A stretch of DNA of 64,000 nucleotides, from contig NZ_CP147247.1 of NCBI RefSeq assembly GCF_002140975.2, forward strand, positions 4,267,001 to 4,331,000, written 5' to 3'. Source of the stretch: Enterococcus sp. 9E7_DIV0242. Its GTDB lineage: Bacteria > Bacillota > Bacilli > Lactobacillales > Enterococcaceae. Below the pieces are notes generated by a model. It saw only the letters and a program-made list of their open reading frames with translations. It was not told where the DNA came from and made no database searches. This document shows, one piece after another, positions 1-9,615 of the stretch (positions within the stretch are counted from its first letter, which is position 1; each line of letters opens with the position of its first letter). Made by a program: the position numbers and the translations under genes.

Positions 1-2321
1 CCTCACTGGGATCCGTGATTCAAGCATACTATTCGAATGCTTGGAAGGACACTCGTAAGGATACTCGTGCCTCGCAATGTAAGCAGGCCTATTATTTTTC
101 GATCGAATTTTTACCTGGTAAAATGCTGAAAAGCAATTTACTGAATATGGGGTTGCTGGATACTGTTCGTGACAGCTTAAAGGAAATGAATATCGATCTG
201 GAAGAGCTTTGCAACGTAGAGAAGGATATGGCGTTGGGAAACGGTGGACTTGGTCGTCTGGCTTCCTGTTTCATGGACTCTATTGCTTCTTGCGGATTAC
301 CGGGAAACGGGAATGGGATTCGCTACGATTATGGTCTATTTAAGCAGAAATTTGTTGATGGCAATCAAGTAGAACTGCCAGACGAATGGCTTCGTGAAGG
401 GAATGTCTGGGAAGTCCGTAAAGCCAGCAAGGCTGTTAATGTGAATTACGGCGGACATGTCTACCTAAAAGAAAATGAACGTGGGCAACTGAAGCCAGTC
501 TATGAAAACCAGCAGGTTCTGAGAGCTGTTCCATATGATACCGGAATGCTGGGCTACCATAATAATATGGTGAATACCTTGCGACTCTGGTCAGCTGAGA
601 TTCCTGAATTTGAAGAGAACAGATATCAGAGTATTGAAGAACGTCGAGATTTTCGTGATTTGACCTCAGTACTTTATCCGGATGATTCCAATTATGAAGG
701 ACGTTTGATGCGTTTGGTTCAGGAATACTTTTTTGTTTCAGCAGGAATTCAAAGCATCATTCTATCACAGAAAAAAACAGGTGTTGCCATGCTTGATTTG
801 GCGAATTATGTGGCTATCCATATCAATGATACCCATCCAGCGCTGTGTGTTGCAGAAATGATGCGTATTCTGGTTGATGAAGAAGACTTAAGTTGGGAAA
901 AAGCCTGGAATGTTACTGTTAAAACAATGAGCTATACCAACCATACGATCATGGCAGAAGCTCTGGAGAAATGGCCGGTATCTATGTTGCAGGAAGTTAT
1001 CCCGAGACTGTATCAGATTATTGAAGAAATCGATCGTCGCTTTGTAGAGGAAATGTCCTTATTGGTTGATTCCGAGCTCGTTGAACGGACAAGAATCATT
1101 AAAGACGGCCAAGTACATATGGCACATTTGGCAATTATTGGCAGCCACAGTACAAATGGCGTAGCGAAGCTTCATTCGGATTTGTTGAAAGGTGTTGTCC
1201 TTCATGATTTCTATCTGCTTTATCCGGAACGGTTTAACAACAAGACGAATGGTATTGCTCAAAGACGTTGGCTGCAACTAGCGAATGAACCTTTGGCCAA
1301 TCTCCTGGATCAGACGATTGGCACATCATGGCGGAAAGAAGCCAATGATCTGCATTTATTGATGAACTATAAGGATGATTCAAAAGTATTGCAACAGATA
1401 GCAGATACTAAATATACGAATAAAGTACGATTGGCAGAGTATATTCTCAAAACAACGGGAATTGACGTTTCACCGGATGCGATATTTGATGTTCAGATTA
1501 AACGACTTCATGCGTATAAGCGGCAGCTGTTAAACCTGCTGCATATTCTAAAACTGTATTTTGAATTGAAGGATAATCCGGAAGCTGACATTTATCCGCG
1601 TGTCTTCATTTTTGGTGCAAAAGCCGCACCAAGCTATACGTATGCAAAGCACATTATTAAATGTATCAATGAAGTAGCTAACATGATCAACGCTGATGAA
1701 GCGATACAAGGAAAGTTAAAAATAGTCTTTTTGGAAAACTACAATGTTTCCTTGGCAGAACTGATTATTCCGGCAGCAGATGTCAGTGAACAGATATCAC
1801 TAGCTTCTAAAGAAGCATCTGGAACTAGCAATATGAAATTAATGCTAGATGGGGCAGTGACGATTGCAACACTTGACGGAGCTAATATTGAGATTCGAGA
1901 TATTGTTGGAGATGACAATATAGCCATTTTTGGTTTGACTGAAGAAGAAGTGTATCGTTATTATGAAACACAAAACTATTCAGCGCTAAAAATTTATGAG
2001 AACGATCCGGTTATTCAGCGCATACTGAATGCTTTTATTGATGGAACGATCCCAAATATAAAAGTAGAGGGTCAGGAAATTTTTGATTCTCTGATTCGAT
2101 ACAACGATGAATACTTCGTTTTACGTGATTTTCAGTCCTATGTGGATGCACAAAAGTCGATTGAAACTCTTTATCGAGATAAACCACGCTGGCAGAAAGT
2201 CAGTTTGATCAATACAGCGCACGCCGGGCATTTTTCTTCGGATTATACTGTGCAGCGTTACGCAGAGGATATCTGGCAGATTGAACCGATAAGAAAAGTG
2301 GGAAACGATTCTGAACAATAG
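1..2321 (+). CDS. glgP: Glycogen/maltodextrin phosphorylase, 5' end outside window
   Basis: GT35 alpha-glucan phosphorylase, which releases glucose-1-phosphate from glycogen or maltodextrin in the cytoplasm. The reading frame is open to the window edge (codons from base 3), so the GTG at 15 is internal and the true start lies upstream. About 770 residues are visible of a family length near 800. The PLP-binding motif GTSNMKLMLDGA is present, with its lysine near visible residue 608. The conserved YYFSIEFLPGKML, GNGGLGRLA and KRLHAYKRQ segments are also seen. A GH13 amylase starts 11 bp after its stop, so the two are probably co-transcribed as the end of a glycogen operon. The family assignment is firm; whether glycogen or maltodextrin is preferred cannot be read from the sequence. 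Confidence 0.95.
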   Translation, partial: SLGSVIQAYYSNAWKDTRKDTRASQCKQAYYFSIEFLPGKMLKSNLLNMGLLDTVRDSLKEMNIDLEELCNVEKDMALGNGGLGRLASCFMDSIASCGLPGNGNGIRYDYGLFKQKFVDGNQVELPDEWLREGNVWEVRKASKAVNVNYGGHVYLKENERGQLKPVYENQQVLRAVPYDTGMLGYHNNMVNTLRLWSAEIPEFEENRYQSIEERRDFRDLTSVLYPDDSNYEGRLMRLVQEYFFVSAGIQSIILSQKKTGVAMLDLANYVAIHINDTHPALCVAEMMRILVDEEDLSWEKAWNVTVKTMSYTNHTIMAEALEKWPVSMLQEVIPRLYQIIEEIDRRFVEEMSLLVDSELVERTRIIKDGQVHMAHLAIIGSHSTNGVAKLHSDLLKGVVLHDFYLLYPERFNNKTNGIAQRRWLQLANEPLANLLDQTIGTSWRKEANDLHLLMNYKDDSKVLQQIADTKYTNKVRLAEYILKTTGIDVSPDAIFDVQIKRLHAYKRQLLNLLHILKLYFELKDNPEADIYPRVFIFGAKAAPSYTYAKHIIKCINEVANMINADEAIQGKLKIVFLENYNVSLAELIIPAADVSEQISLASKEASGTSNMKLMLDGAVTIATLDGANIEIRDIVGDDNIAIFGLTEEEVYRYYETQNYSALKIYENDPVIQRILNAFIDGTIPNIKVEGQEIFDSLIRYNDEYFVLRDFQSYVDAQKSIETLYRDKPRWQKVSLINTAHAGHFSSDYTVQRYAEDIWQIEPIRKVGNDSEQ

Positions 2322-2332
2322 GGGAGACAGTA

Positions 2333-4165
2333 ATGACGGCAATTTATTTTAATTCCTGGCTGGAAGAGTATAAACAGCCTTTCGGAGCAATTGAAAAAGG
2401 CGACACAGTAACGTTTTCAATTGCTGTTCAGGAATCAGTAGTTGAACAGGTTTTGTTGGTGATGCGCAAAGAGGATGGAGAACAGGGTGTTGAAAAAATC
2501 AATATGTCTCCGCAAGAGGAGCTTCGATATACTTGCGCCTATTCTTTAGAACAGAGAGCAGGACTTTACTTCTACTATTTTGAGATCTTAAAAAAGGAAG
2601 CAGGGCAAGAGGCAGAAATCCTGTACTTCGGATCGAATCAAGGAAAAGGTGGAGCAGGTGTTCTCACTCCAGCTTTAGGCGATCTGCATCCTTACCAACT
2701 GACTTGCTATGAAAAGACAGATCCTGCACCTGACTGGTATCGAAAGGGAATCGTGTATCAAATTTTTCCAGACCGATTTTATAATGGCAATCCTCATAAA
2801 GAAATTTCTCAGCCTAAAAAGAATACGTTTATTTATGGTACTTGGGAAGATGAGCCAATGTATATTAAAGACGAGCAAGGAGAGATTATTCGCTGGGATT
2901 TTTATGGCGGTAATTTGCAGGGAATCATAGAAAAAATTCCTTATTTGAAAGAGCTGGGTGTTACTGTACTCTATTTAAATCCTATTTTTGAGGCTGCAAG
3001 CAATCATCGGTATGATACTGGTGATTATCTGGCAATCGACGGAATGTTGGGGGATGAGAAAATTTTTCAACAGCTACTTGACTGTCTTCATGAGAATGAT
3101 ATGCAGCTTATTCTGGATGGAGTGTTCAGTCATGTGGGAAGAAACAGCCGCTACTTTAATTATGATGGACGCTATGGTGAATACGAAGGTGCTTACCGCA
3201 AGCCAGAAAGCCGCTATCGACAATGGTTCAAATTCTCTGACTATCCACAGGAATATAAGTCTTGGTGGGGTGTGAAGGATCTACCGGAAGCAGATAAGGA
3301 GAATCATGATTTTCAACAGTTTATTTATGGTGAAAAGGATAGTGTCATTGAGAAGTGGACAGCTATGGGCGTGGACGGTTGGCGTTTAGACGTGGCGGAT
3401 GAATTGCCGGACTTCTTTATAGATGGGATTCGACAAACGCTAGATCAACACCCCAAAAAAGTATTGATTGGTGAAGTTTGGGAGGATGCTTCTAACAAGA
3501 TATCTTACGGACAGCGACGCCAGTATGTCTTCGGTGGTGGTCTTCATGGTGTGATGAACTACCCGTTTCGTGAGAACATTCTTGGTCTCCTTCAAGAAAA
3601 GCAATCAGCAAAAGATACAGCAGAAAAGCTGACTGTCCTACAGGAAAATTATCCCGCAGACATTTTTGCCAATAATTTGAATAATATTGGGACCCATGAT
3701 AGCGAAAGAATTGCGACTTTATTGGAAAATAACTTTTCCAAGCTATCTTTGGCAGTAGGGTTAATGTTCGCCTTGCCAGGCGTCCCTACGATTTATTATG
3801 GAGATGAGGCAGGTCTGACTGGAGGGAAAGATCCTGAAAATCGTAAGTTTTTCCCATGGCATTCCATTGATTCTGATACCTATACCTGCTATCAGGAATG
3901 GACAATGAAACGTAAAGAAACAGAAGCCTTGGTTCAGGGGGAGCTCTATTCGTTTTATTCAAATGGTCTCTTGGGTTTATTGCGATACAGCAAGCCTGCT
4001 CAGCTTGCTCTTTATCTTGTTAATCCACAGAATCAGGACGCTTCTATCAAAGAGCTGAACTTTACCAGAAAACCGCCAATTTCAACAGATATTTTAGAAG
4101 AGTTGTTGTCGGGAGTAGTAGTCCTTGCGTGGGACGACTATTTTGTAACGAAGGATTTTGGATGA
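2333..4165 (+). CDS. GH13 alpha-amylase family enzyme (neopullulanase/cyclomaltodextrinase type)
   Basis: A 610-residue GH13 enzyme that probably hydrolyses alpha-1,4 (and perhaps alpha-1,6) bonds of maltodextrins or glycogen branches. The first ~120 residues resemble the N-terminal beta-domain (CBM34-like) of neopullulanases. The GH13 motifs are in order: DGVFSHVG (Asp ~262), GWRLDVADE (nucleophile Asp ~353), LIGEVWE (acid/base Glu ~381) and GTHDSER (Asp ~456). There is no signal peptide, so it should be cytoplasmic. ATG 2333 follows a GGGGAGACAG ribosome site 11 bp after glgP. Debranching versus neopullulanase activity cannot be decided from sequence alone. Confidence 0.9.
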   Translation: MTAIYFNSWLEEYKQPFGAIEKGDTVTFSIAVQESVVEQVLLVMRKEDGEQGVEKINMSPQEELRYTCAYSLEQRAGLYFYYFEILKKEAGQEAEILYFGSNQGKGGAGVLTPALGDLHPYQLTCYEKTDPAPDWYRKGIVYQIFPDRFYNGNPHKEISQPKKNTFIYGTWEDEPMYIKDEQGEIIRWDFYGGNLQGIIEKIPYLKELGVTVLYLNPIFEAASNHRYDTGDYLAIDGMLGDEKIFQQLLDCLHENDMQLILDGVFSHVGRNSRYFNYDGRYGEYEGAYRKPESRYRQWFKFSDYPQEYKSWWGVKDLPEADKENHDFQQFIYGEKDSVIEKWTAMGVDGWRLDVADELPDFFIDGIRQTLDQHPKKVLIGEVWEDASNKISYGQRRQYVFGGGLHGVMNYPFRENILGLLQEKQSAKDTAEKLTVLQENYPADIFANNLNNIGTHDSERIATLLENNFSKLSLAVGLMFALPGVPTIYYGDEAGLTGGKDPENRKFFPWHSIDSDTYTCYQEWTMKRKETEALVQGELYSFYSNGLLGLLRYSKPAQLALYLVNPQNQDASIKELNFTRKPPISTDILEELLSGVVVLAWDDYFVTKDFG

Positions 4166-4188
4166 AAAATTAGTAATAACTGTTAACG

Positions 4189-4240
4189 AAGCATAGAAAG
4201 CATACGACTCATTTTGAATGAGTTGCTTTCTATGCTTTTT
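4189..4240 (+). terminator. Rho-independent terminator after the glgP-amylase pair
   Basis: Arms AAGCATAGAAAGCA (4189-4202) and TGCTTTCTATGCTT (4224-4237) pair perfectly. An inner ACTCATT/AATGAGT stem extends the hairpin, and a T-run follows. It closes the glycogen operon. Confidence 0.9.
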
Positions 4241-4496
4241 GCATACTTTTATAGTTGATTTTAAAAACTATTTTTAGGAGAATAGTTCAACGGAACTTTT
4301 AATATATATCTATGTCTATAGAGGAGCAGTTTTAGGAAGAGGATCGAGACAGAAATGATGAGCTACTCAAAGCTACTTGTACAGCTACGGTTCTCGCTAC
4401 GCTCCGATCCTCGAAGTAGGGAGAGATTTACTTGGTTTTAAAAGGGTAGGAAAGTCTAATAGCCTAGCTTTGCTTACAGTCATGTTTTTATAACTA
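4241..4496. other. Gene-less stretch with a 74-base inverted-repeat element
   Basis: No convincing ORF. At 4339-4346 GAGGATCG and at 4405-4412 CGATCCTC form an 8-bp inverted repeat around an interior rich in AGCTAC repeats. The block looks like a dispersed enterococcal-type intergenic repeat rather than a gene. The rest of the stretch is plain AT-rich sequence. Confidence 0.35.
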
Positions 4497-4510
4497 CCAC
4501 ATTAATGTGG
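4497..4510. promoter_or_regulatory. 14-bp perfect palindrome upstream of the PTS operon
   Basis: CCACATTAATGTGG is a perfect palindrome 76 bp before the regulator start at 4586. Position and symmetry suggest an operator, possibly for the operon's own MtlR-type regulator. No family consensus was matched, so the role is inferred. Confidence 0.4.
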
Positions 4511-4560
4511 CAATTAGATATTATTTACGGGGAACAAACCATCCGTTAAGATAATAAATA

Positions 4561-4574
4561 AGGAAGCGCTTCCG
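4561..4574. promoter_or_regulatory. cre-like CcpA site abutting the ribosome-binding site
   Basis: GGAAGCGCTTCC (4562-4573) is a perfect palindrome matching the core of the catabolite responsive element. It directly abuts the Shine-Dalgarno GGAGGTGAG of the gene at 4586, so it lies inside the leader and would act as a CcpA roadblock rather than at a promoter. Confidence 0.7.
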
Positions 4575-4585
4575 GAGGTGAGAAG

Positions 4586-6538
4586 ATGGCACTAAATAAA
4601 AGAGAGCAAGCTTTGTTGCAACTATTATTGGACCAGACGGATTTTCTGCCAGCTGCATTTTTTAAGAATAAATTGTATGTTTCAGCTAAAACAGTTTATA
4701 CAGATCTCGCACGTTTAGAAGAAAAATTAACAGACACTGGGTTGCATATTTCACGTTTGCCTAGAAAGGGAGTCCGAGTTGAAGGAACAGAAGCAGCAAG
4801 AAAGAAGGCAACAGCTTTATTGATTGAGAAGACAAAAAAGATTGATAAATTTTCACCGGAGTATCGTAAAATTTTTATTTTTGCCAACTATCTTTTTTCA
4901 GAAAAGCCTATGCACTATCAAGAATTTGCTGACTATTTTTATGTCAGTTATCAATCCATAAAGAAGGATGTCGATGAGATTCTTGAGTATTGCCGAAAAG
5001 AAAACGTTCAGGGCCGAATGACTGATAGAGGGGTAGTGCTTGATACTACAGAATCTGTCCGACAGAGAGTATTTAAATCCATGCTGGATTTCTTTATTGA
5101 ATCATCTAGTATTGACACGAAAGCAATTCAATCTGTTTTTGATGAGAATAATGTCCGATTAGTCACATGCTTTGTTTCTGACTTAAGTGTTGCTCTAGAT
5201 CATCAGCTTAACAGTTATTTTGTAGATTCATTGAAGATATCTTTAGAGATACTTCTTGGTAGAGTACAGAAAGGAGCCCATATTGAACCACAAAAGGAAC
5301 TTGTTTTCGATGAGTTGAAACGTATGCAGCTTTATATGCAAGGCGTCGCTTTTTCAGAAATGGTTGCTAAAGAGCAAAGGTTTCAGTTAACTGATGAGGA
5401 TATTCACTATGTTTGTTCCTTACTGTTGGCTCATGGCATCGAGCCCTATTTAAAAATGACAGCTAATAGCCAGAAAATGATCACAGTGACTAAAAAAATG
5501 ATAGTAAATATGTCGGATTTACTGAGTATTGATTTAACAGATGATGAGTTGTTGATGCAGGCCTTATTATCTCATGTTGTTCCAATGATTCATCGACTGA
5601 AAAATCATATTGCTATCAAAAACCCTTTGAGGGAAAGTATCAAGAAACAGTATTCGACAATGTTCACACTGACAAAATTTGTTATTGGAGACTTGGAAAA
5701 GAAATATGATGTGGCGCTAACAGAAGATGAAGTGACCTTTTTAACGATTCATTTCCAGCTGGCGTTTGAAAAAATTCGAGTAACGAAACATATTCTGATT
5801 GTGTGTAATTCAGGAATGGCAACGTCGGAGCTGATTTTTAATCGTATTAAGCAGAATATCGCAGCGGATGTCATTTTAGAAATTACCAGCTTTGATAAAT
5901 TGAGCCATATCTCACTTGAGACTGTAGATTTGATTATTTCAACAATACAGTTAGAAGAGACAACAACGGAAGTCATGTATGTATCTGCCTTACCGACACC
6001 GGAAGAAATAGGGAAGATTTCTGCTTATGTTTCAAACTTAAGTGAGCATAAAAAAAGCTTTCATTCAAAAGAATACAAAAACACTCATTTGTTGAGCAAG
6101 TATTTAGATAGAGATTTTCTCTATGTAAAGCAAGAGTTCAAAACGAAAGAAGCTATTTTAACTTATTTAGCAGATGATTATCAGGAAAAAGGACTGGTTA
6201 CAGGAGATTTTAAAAAGACATTATTCATACGTGAAGAGCTGGGGAGTACCGGGTTGAAAACCGGTGTGGCAATTCCTCACGCCGAGCCGGAAACAGTCAA
6301 TCAGACAAAACTGTCCTTTATGGCTTTAGCTTCACCAATCAAATGGGGCTCAAGTCAGATTCAACTGGTTGTTTTATTGGCAATTGCTGAAGAGGATATG
6401 GCAGAAGCCAAAGAATTGATCGCATCCATTTATGATCTGTTCAACTCACCGAAAGAAATTAAATGGGTAGTAGACAGTCAGAGTAAAGAGGAGTTGTATC
6501 AGCGACTTCTAAGAGGAGGAAATGGGCATGTTTTTTAA
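4586..6538 (+). CDS. PTS-controlled transcriptional regulator (MtlR/BglG type, with EIIB and EIIA domains)
   Basis: A 650-residue regulator that likely activates the PTS operon it heads. Order of parts: N-terminal helix-turn-helix (~1-80, with the sequence SAKTVYTDLARLEEKL), two PRD regions (~170-400), an EIIB-gat-like domain (IVCNSGMATSE, Cys 407) and a C-terminal EIIA fructose/mannitol domain (GVAIPHAE, His 565). In this family phosphorylation of the PRDs, EIIB and EIIA by PTS proteins sets activity. The start is fixed by GGAGGTGAG seven bases upstream. It overlaps the next gene, and a cre-like site abuts its ribosome site. The regulated sugar is not identifiable from the protein. Confidence 0.9.
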   Translation: MALNKREQALLQLLLDQTDFLPAAFFKNKLYVSAKTVYTDLARLEEKLTDTGLHISRLPRKGVRVEGTEAARKKATALLIEKTKKIDKFSPEYRKIFIFANYLFSEKPMHYQEFADYFYVSYQSIKKDVDEILEYCRKENVQGRMTDRGVVLDTTESVRQRVFKSMLDFFIESSSIDTKAIQSVFDENNVRLVTCFVSDLSVALDHQLNSYFVDSLKISLEILLGRVQKGAHIEPQKELVFDELKRMQLYMQGVAFSEMVAKEQRFQLTDEDIHYVCSLLLAHGIEPYLKMTANSQKMITVTKKMIVNMSDLLSIDLTDDELLMQALLSHVVPMIHRLKNHIAIKNPLRESIKKQYSTMFTLTKFVIGDLEKKYDVALTEDEVTFLTIHFQLAFEKIRVTKHILIVCNSGMATSELIFNRIKQNIAADVILEITSFDKLSHISLETVDLIISTIQLEETTTEVMYVSALPTPEEIGKISAYVSNLSEHKKSFHSKEYKNTHLLSKYLDRDFLYVKQEFKTKEAILTYLADDYQEKGLVTGDFKKTLFIREELGSTGLKTGVAIPHAEPETVNQTKLSFMALASPIKWGSSQIQLVVLLAIAEEDMAEAKELIASIYDLFNSPKEIKWVVDSQSKEELYQRLLRGGNGHVF

Positions 6539-6983
6539 CCATCAAATTGCTTTGTTAAAAAAGAATGTGTCTTCTAAGGAAGTTGCATTTGAATTATTGG
6601 CAAATGAATTAATGGAGAAGCAATGCGTTAATCAGGATTTTTTAGCGAATGTTATTAAACGGGAACTTGTTTTTCCAACTGGGTTGGAAATCAACGGAAT
6701 TGGCGTGGCAATTCCCCATACAGATAGTGAGTATGTAAAGGAGTCGCAAGTGGCATTTATGTCGCTCACAACGCCGATACAATTTAAATCTATGGGGTCA
6801 AAGGATAAAGAAGTCAATGTATCTATATTGTTTATGCTGGCACTTAAGGAACCGCATGAACAGCTTGAGATGCTGCAGCGTTTAATTGAAATGTTTCAGC
6901 AGGAAGGTGTCTTACAAGCATTGATGACTGCTGAAACGATGGAAGCATATCAGAAAATTATCCGAACGAACGGATTAAGCTAG
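6528..6983 (+). CDS. PTS EIIA component, galactitol/fructose type
   Basis: A 151-residue cytoplasmic phosphocarrier of the PTS_EIIA_2 family, passing phosphate from HPr to EIIB. The phosphorylation site lies in GVAIPHTDSE (His 64). ATG 6528 is preferred over ATG 6522 because the AGAGGAGGA ribosome site is better spaced from it. The gene overlaps the end of the regulator by 11 bp and is followed after 11 bp by EIIC, so the components are translated together. The type resembles GatA of galactitol systems; the transported sugar is unknown. Confidence 0.88.
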   Translation: MFFNHQIALLKKNVSSKEVAFELLANELMEKQCVNQDFLANVIKRELVFPTGLEINGIGVAIPHTDSEYVKESQVAFMSLTTPIQFKSMGSKDKEVNVSILFMLALKEPHEQLEMLQRLIEMFQQEGVLQALMTAETMEAYQKIIRTNGLS

Positions 6984-6994
6984 GAGGAAGAGAG

Positions 6995-8332
6995 ATGTTA
7001 AACGCATTACAGTGGTTTGTAGATTTAGGATCGATTGTTGTATTACCCATTTTAATATTTATCTTTGGTCTGATTTTAGGGACTAAACCGGGTAAAGCTT
7101 TTACCTCTGCATTAACAGTGGGCGTTGGATTTGTCGGACTGAATTTGGTTATTGATTTGTTGAGTAATAGCCTTGGACCTGCTGCGCAGGAAATGGTCGA
7201 GCGTTTTGGACTGAATCTGACAACAATTGATGTCGGGTGGCCGGCAGCTGCTGCGATCTCCTATGGAACAATTTTGGGAAGTCTAGCCATTCCAATCGGG
7301 GTGTTACTAAATATTGTTTTGATTATTTTAGGACTGACAAAGACATTGAATGTTGATATCTGGAATATTTGGCATGCAGCATTTATCTCTTCTTTGATTT
7401 ATGCACTTACAGGAAACTTTGCAATGGGAATTGCTGCAACCGTTATTTATCTGATGATGATTCTACTGATGGGAGATATACTAGGGCCGATCATCAATAA
7501 ATTTTACGGGTTTCCTAATATTACATTTCCACACGGAACTGCAGCGCCAGGCTTTGTTTTTGCGATTCCAATGAATTGGCTTTTTGATCGTATTCCGGGA
7601 CTGAAAGATTGGAAGGCTGATCCCGAAACCATTCAAAAGAAATTTGGAGTGTTTGGTGATTCTACAGTAATGGGCTTTATGATTGGTCTGGTCATCGGAG
7701 TTCTGGCGGGCTATGATGTAGCCGGAGTGGGTCAGCTTGCAGTTAAAACAGGTGCGGTAATGGTTATCATGCCTAAAATGGTTGCACTTTTGATGGAAGG
7801 TCTGACACCTATTTCGGAAGCTGCCAATGAATTTGTAAAACGTCGTTTCCCAGGGCGAGAGCTTTATATTGGGATGGATGCAGCCTTGTCTGTGGGGCAT
7901 CCGGCAGTTCTTTCTTCATCGCTGTTGCTTGTTCCTATTACCATTTTACTATCAGTTATTTTACCCGGAAATACAACTTTACCCTTCGGGGATTTAGCAA
8001 CGATTCCATTTCTGGTTTGTTTGATGGCAGCAGTTTTCGGAGGAAATATTATTCGAACTGTAATTGCCGGTTCTGTATATATGGTCGGAATTCTATATAT
8101 CACCTCATGGGTAGCACCATTAGTGACAACGGCCGCCAAAGCAGCAAATTTTGATTTGCAAGGGAATTCCATGATTACAGCGTTAGCAGAAGGCGGACTC
8201 TGGACAACCTGGCTATATATTGGGTTAACGAAGGTCTTGAGTTGGGGTGGTTTGGCAATTATCGGAACGATCGTAGTTGCCGGCCTAATTTATGTAAATA
8301 AAATAGCACCAAAAAAACATACAGCTGAGTAA
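6995..8332 (+). CDS. PTS EIIC membrane permease, galactitol (Gat) family
   Basis: A 445-residue, highly hydrophobic permease with about ten membrane segments, of the EIIC-GAT family (GatC/SgcC-like). Supporting features are the N-terminal FVDLGSIVVLPILIFIFGLI stretch, the TTIDVGWPAAAAISYG segment, the FPHGTAAPGF loop and the C-terminal NKIAPKKHTAE tail. It transports and phosphorylates its sugar with the EIIA encoded just upstream and the EIIB just downstream. Start ATG 6995 has AGGAGGAAGAG before it. Gat-type EIIC proteins carry hexitols and related polyols or ketoses, but substrate cannot be assigned from sequence. Confidence 0.92.
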   Translation: MLNALQWFVDLGSIVVLPILIFIFGLILGTKPGKAFTSALTVGVGFVGLNLVIDLLSNSLGPAAQEMVERFGLNLTTIDVGWPAAAAISYGTILGSLAIPIGVLLNIVLIILGLTKTLNVDIWNIWHAAFISSLIYALTGNFAMGIAATVIYLMMILLMGDILGPIINKFYGFPNITFPHGTAAPGFVFAIPMNWLFDRIPGLKDWKADPETIQKKFGVFGDSTVMGFMIGLVIGVLAGYDVAGVGQLAVKTGAVMVIMPKMVALLMEGLTPISEAANEFVKRRFPGRELYIGMDAALSVGHPAVLSSSLLLVPITILLSVILPGNTTLPFGDLATIPFLVCLMAAVFGGNIIRTVIAGSVYMVGILYITSWVAPLVTTAAKAANFDLQGNSMITALAEGGLWTTWLYIGLTKVLSWGGLAIIGTIVVAGLIYVNKIAPKKHTAE

Positions 8333-8470
8333 GACATGATCAAATTGAAATCAAAAAGTAAAACCTTGAAGTCAAGCATAAGAGTTGAAAAGAGTCGTCT
8401 AGACACTAAAGTACAGGAGACTGAAAGATTTTTTAGCTTGATGTCATTTATCCAGAGAGGAGAACAGATA

Positions 8471-8755
8471 ATGAAAAAATTATTGATTATGTGCGGAACG
8501 GGTATAGCAACTTCGACAGTGGTTACAAACAAAGTAAAGGAGTGGCTTGGTAGTAAAGGCTTATCGGATCAGGTAAGGCTATACCAATCCAAAGTGGCAG
8601 ATGAAATGAATCGCATTGATGATTACGATATTGTAGTCAGTACAACAGTTGTGCCGGACTCAATAAAGGATAAAGTAATCATGGGACTGCCTCTATTGAC
8701 TGGCATTGGAACAGAGGAAATGTATGCTGAAATTGAAAAGAAAATCAGAGAGTAG
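8471..8755 (+). CDS. PTS EIIB component, galactitol type
   Basis: A 94-residue EIIB protein whose active-site cysteine (Cys 8) lies in LLIMCGTGIATS, followed by the expected P-loop-like fold and ending VIMGLPLLTGIG...KIRE. The frame is open from 8336, but the upstream part does not look like protein, and ATG 8471 has GAGAGGAGAACAG directly before it. This leaves a ~140-bp gap after EIIC. It receives phosphate from the EIIA at 6528 and passes it to the sugar bound by EIIC. Confidence 0.92.
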   Translation: MKKLLIMCGTGIATSTVVTNKVKEWLGSKGLSDQVRLYQSKVADEMNRIDDYDIVVSTTVVPDSIKDKVIMGLPLLTGIGTEEMYAEIEKKIRE

Positions 8756-8766
8756 GGGATAGGATT

Positions 8767-9600
8767 ATGCTGGTAACGACGAAAGAAATGTTTCAATTTG
8801 CAGAAGCGAACAATTTTGCGATTCCCGCAGCTAACTTTTTTGATTTGGATAGCGCTCGAGTATATGTAACGACAGCTGAAAAACTAAAAAAACCATTGAT
8901 TTTAGCCTTTGCTCAATCTCATATACCACTATTGCGTCTTGATGAGGCTGCATTAATTGGGAAATATTTAGCAGAGAAAAGCAAGGTTCCGGTAGCTCTT
9001 CATTTGGATCATGGTCAGGATGAAGAAGTGATCAAAGAAGCGATCAAGCTTGGCTTTACTTCAGTAATGATTGATGCTTCAGAAGATTCCTTTGAGGACA
9101 ATGTCCGACGTTCCAAGGCCATCGCTACATACGCTCATGCGTATGGTGTGACAGTAGAAGCTGAAATCGGTCATGTTGGTTCAGGAAATAGTTTAGAATC
9201 TACAGGCATAAGTGATTCTATCTATACAGATGTTCAGGAAGCCGTAAAATTTGCACAGCAGACACAGGTCGATTCATTGGCCGTTTCGATTGGAACGGCT
9301 CATGGCCATTATACAGGGGTGCCCAAAATAGACTTTTCTGTATTGAAAAGCATTTATGAAGCTATTGATATTCCGCTGGTATTGCACGGTGGTTCCTCTT
9401 CCGGAGACGCAAATTTGGAGGCCTGTGCTCAGGGAGGGATTCGTAAAATAAACATTTTTACAGATTTTGTTACTGCTGCAATGAACAGTATTGAAAAGAA
9501 ACAGCCAAAAGATTATTTCGCTTTAAAAGAAGCCGCGAATCAAGGGATAGCTGAAACATTAACTCACTACTTTGATGTATTTCATACAAAAACGTATTAG
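8767..9600 (+). CDS. Class II (zinc) ketose-bisphosphate aldolase, GatY/KbaY/FbaA family
   Basis: A 277-residue class II aldolase that cleaves a ketose phosphate to DHAP plus an aldehyde. The metal and catalytic motif HLDHGQD is near residues 79-85, with further ligand regions in EIGHVGSG and LHGGSSSG. The length fits the tagatose/fructose-bisphosphate aldolase subfamily. It starts 11 bp after the EIIB stop, with GGGGATAGG upstream. The operon has no sugar kinase or dehydrogenase, which suggests that the PTS product, perhaps a ketose-1-phosphate, is cleaved directly. The substrate is otherwise open. Confidence 0.9.
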   Translation: MLVTTKEMFQFAEANNFAIPAANFFDLDSARVYVTTAEKLKKPLILAFAQSHIPLLRLDEAALIGKYLAEKSKVPVALHLDHGQDEEVIKEAIKLGFTSVMIDASEDSFEDNVRRSKAIATYAHAYGVTVEAEIGHVGSGNSLESTGISDSIYTDVQEAVKFAQQTQVDSLAVSIGTAHGHYTGVPKIDFSVLKSIYEAIDIPLVLHGGSSSGDANLEACAQGGIRKINIFTDFVTAAMNSIEKKQPKDYFALKEAANQGIAETLTHYFDVFHTKTY

Positions 9601-9615
9601 GGAGGAATTTTCAAA

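Noticed and set aside
7481..7900. 139-codon frame antisense to the PTS EIIC gene
   Set aside because: Shadow of the real permease; His/Asn-rich random composition and no ribosome site.
8336..8470. N-terminal extension of the EIIB protein
   Set aside because: The frame is open, but the extension is Lys/Ser-rich and unlike EIIB proteins, and a strong ribosome site stands before ATG 8471.
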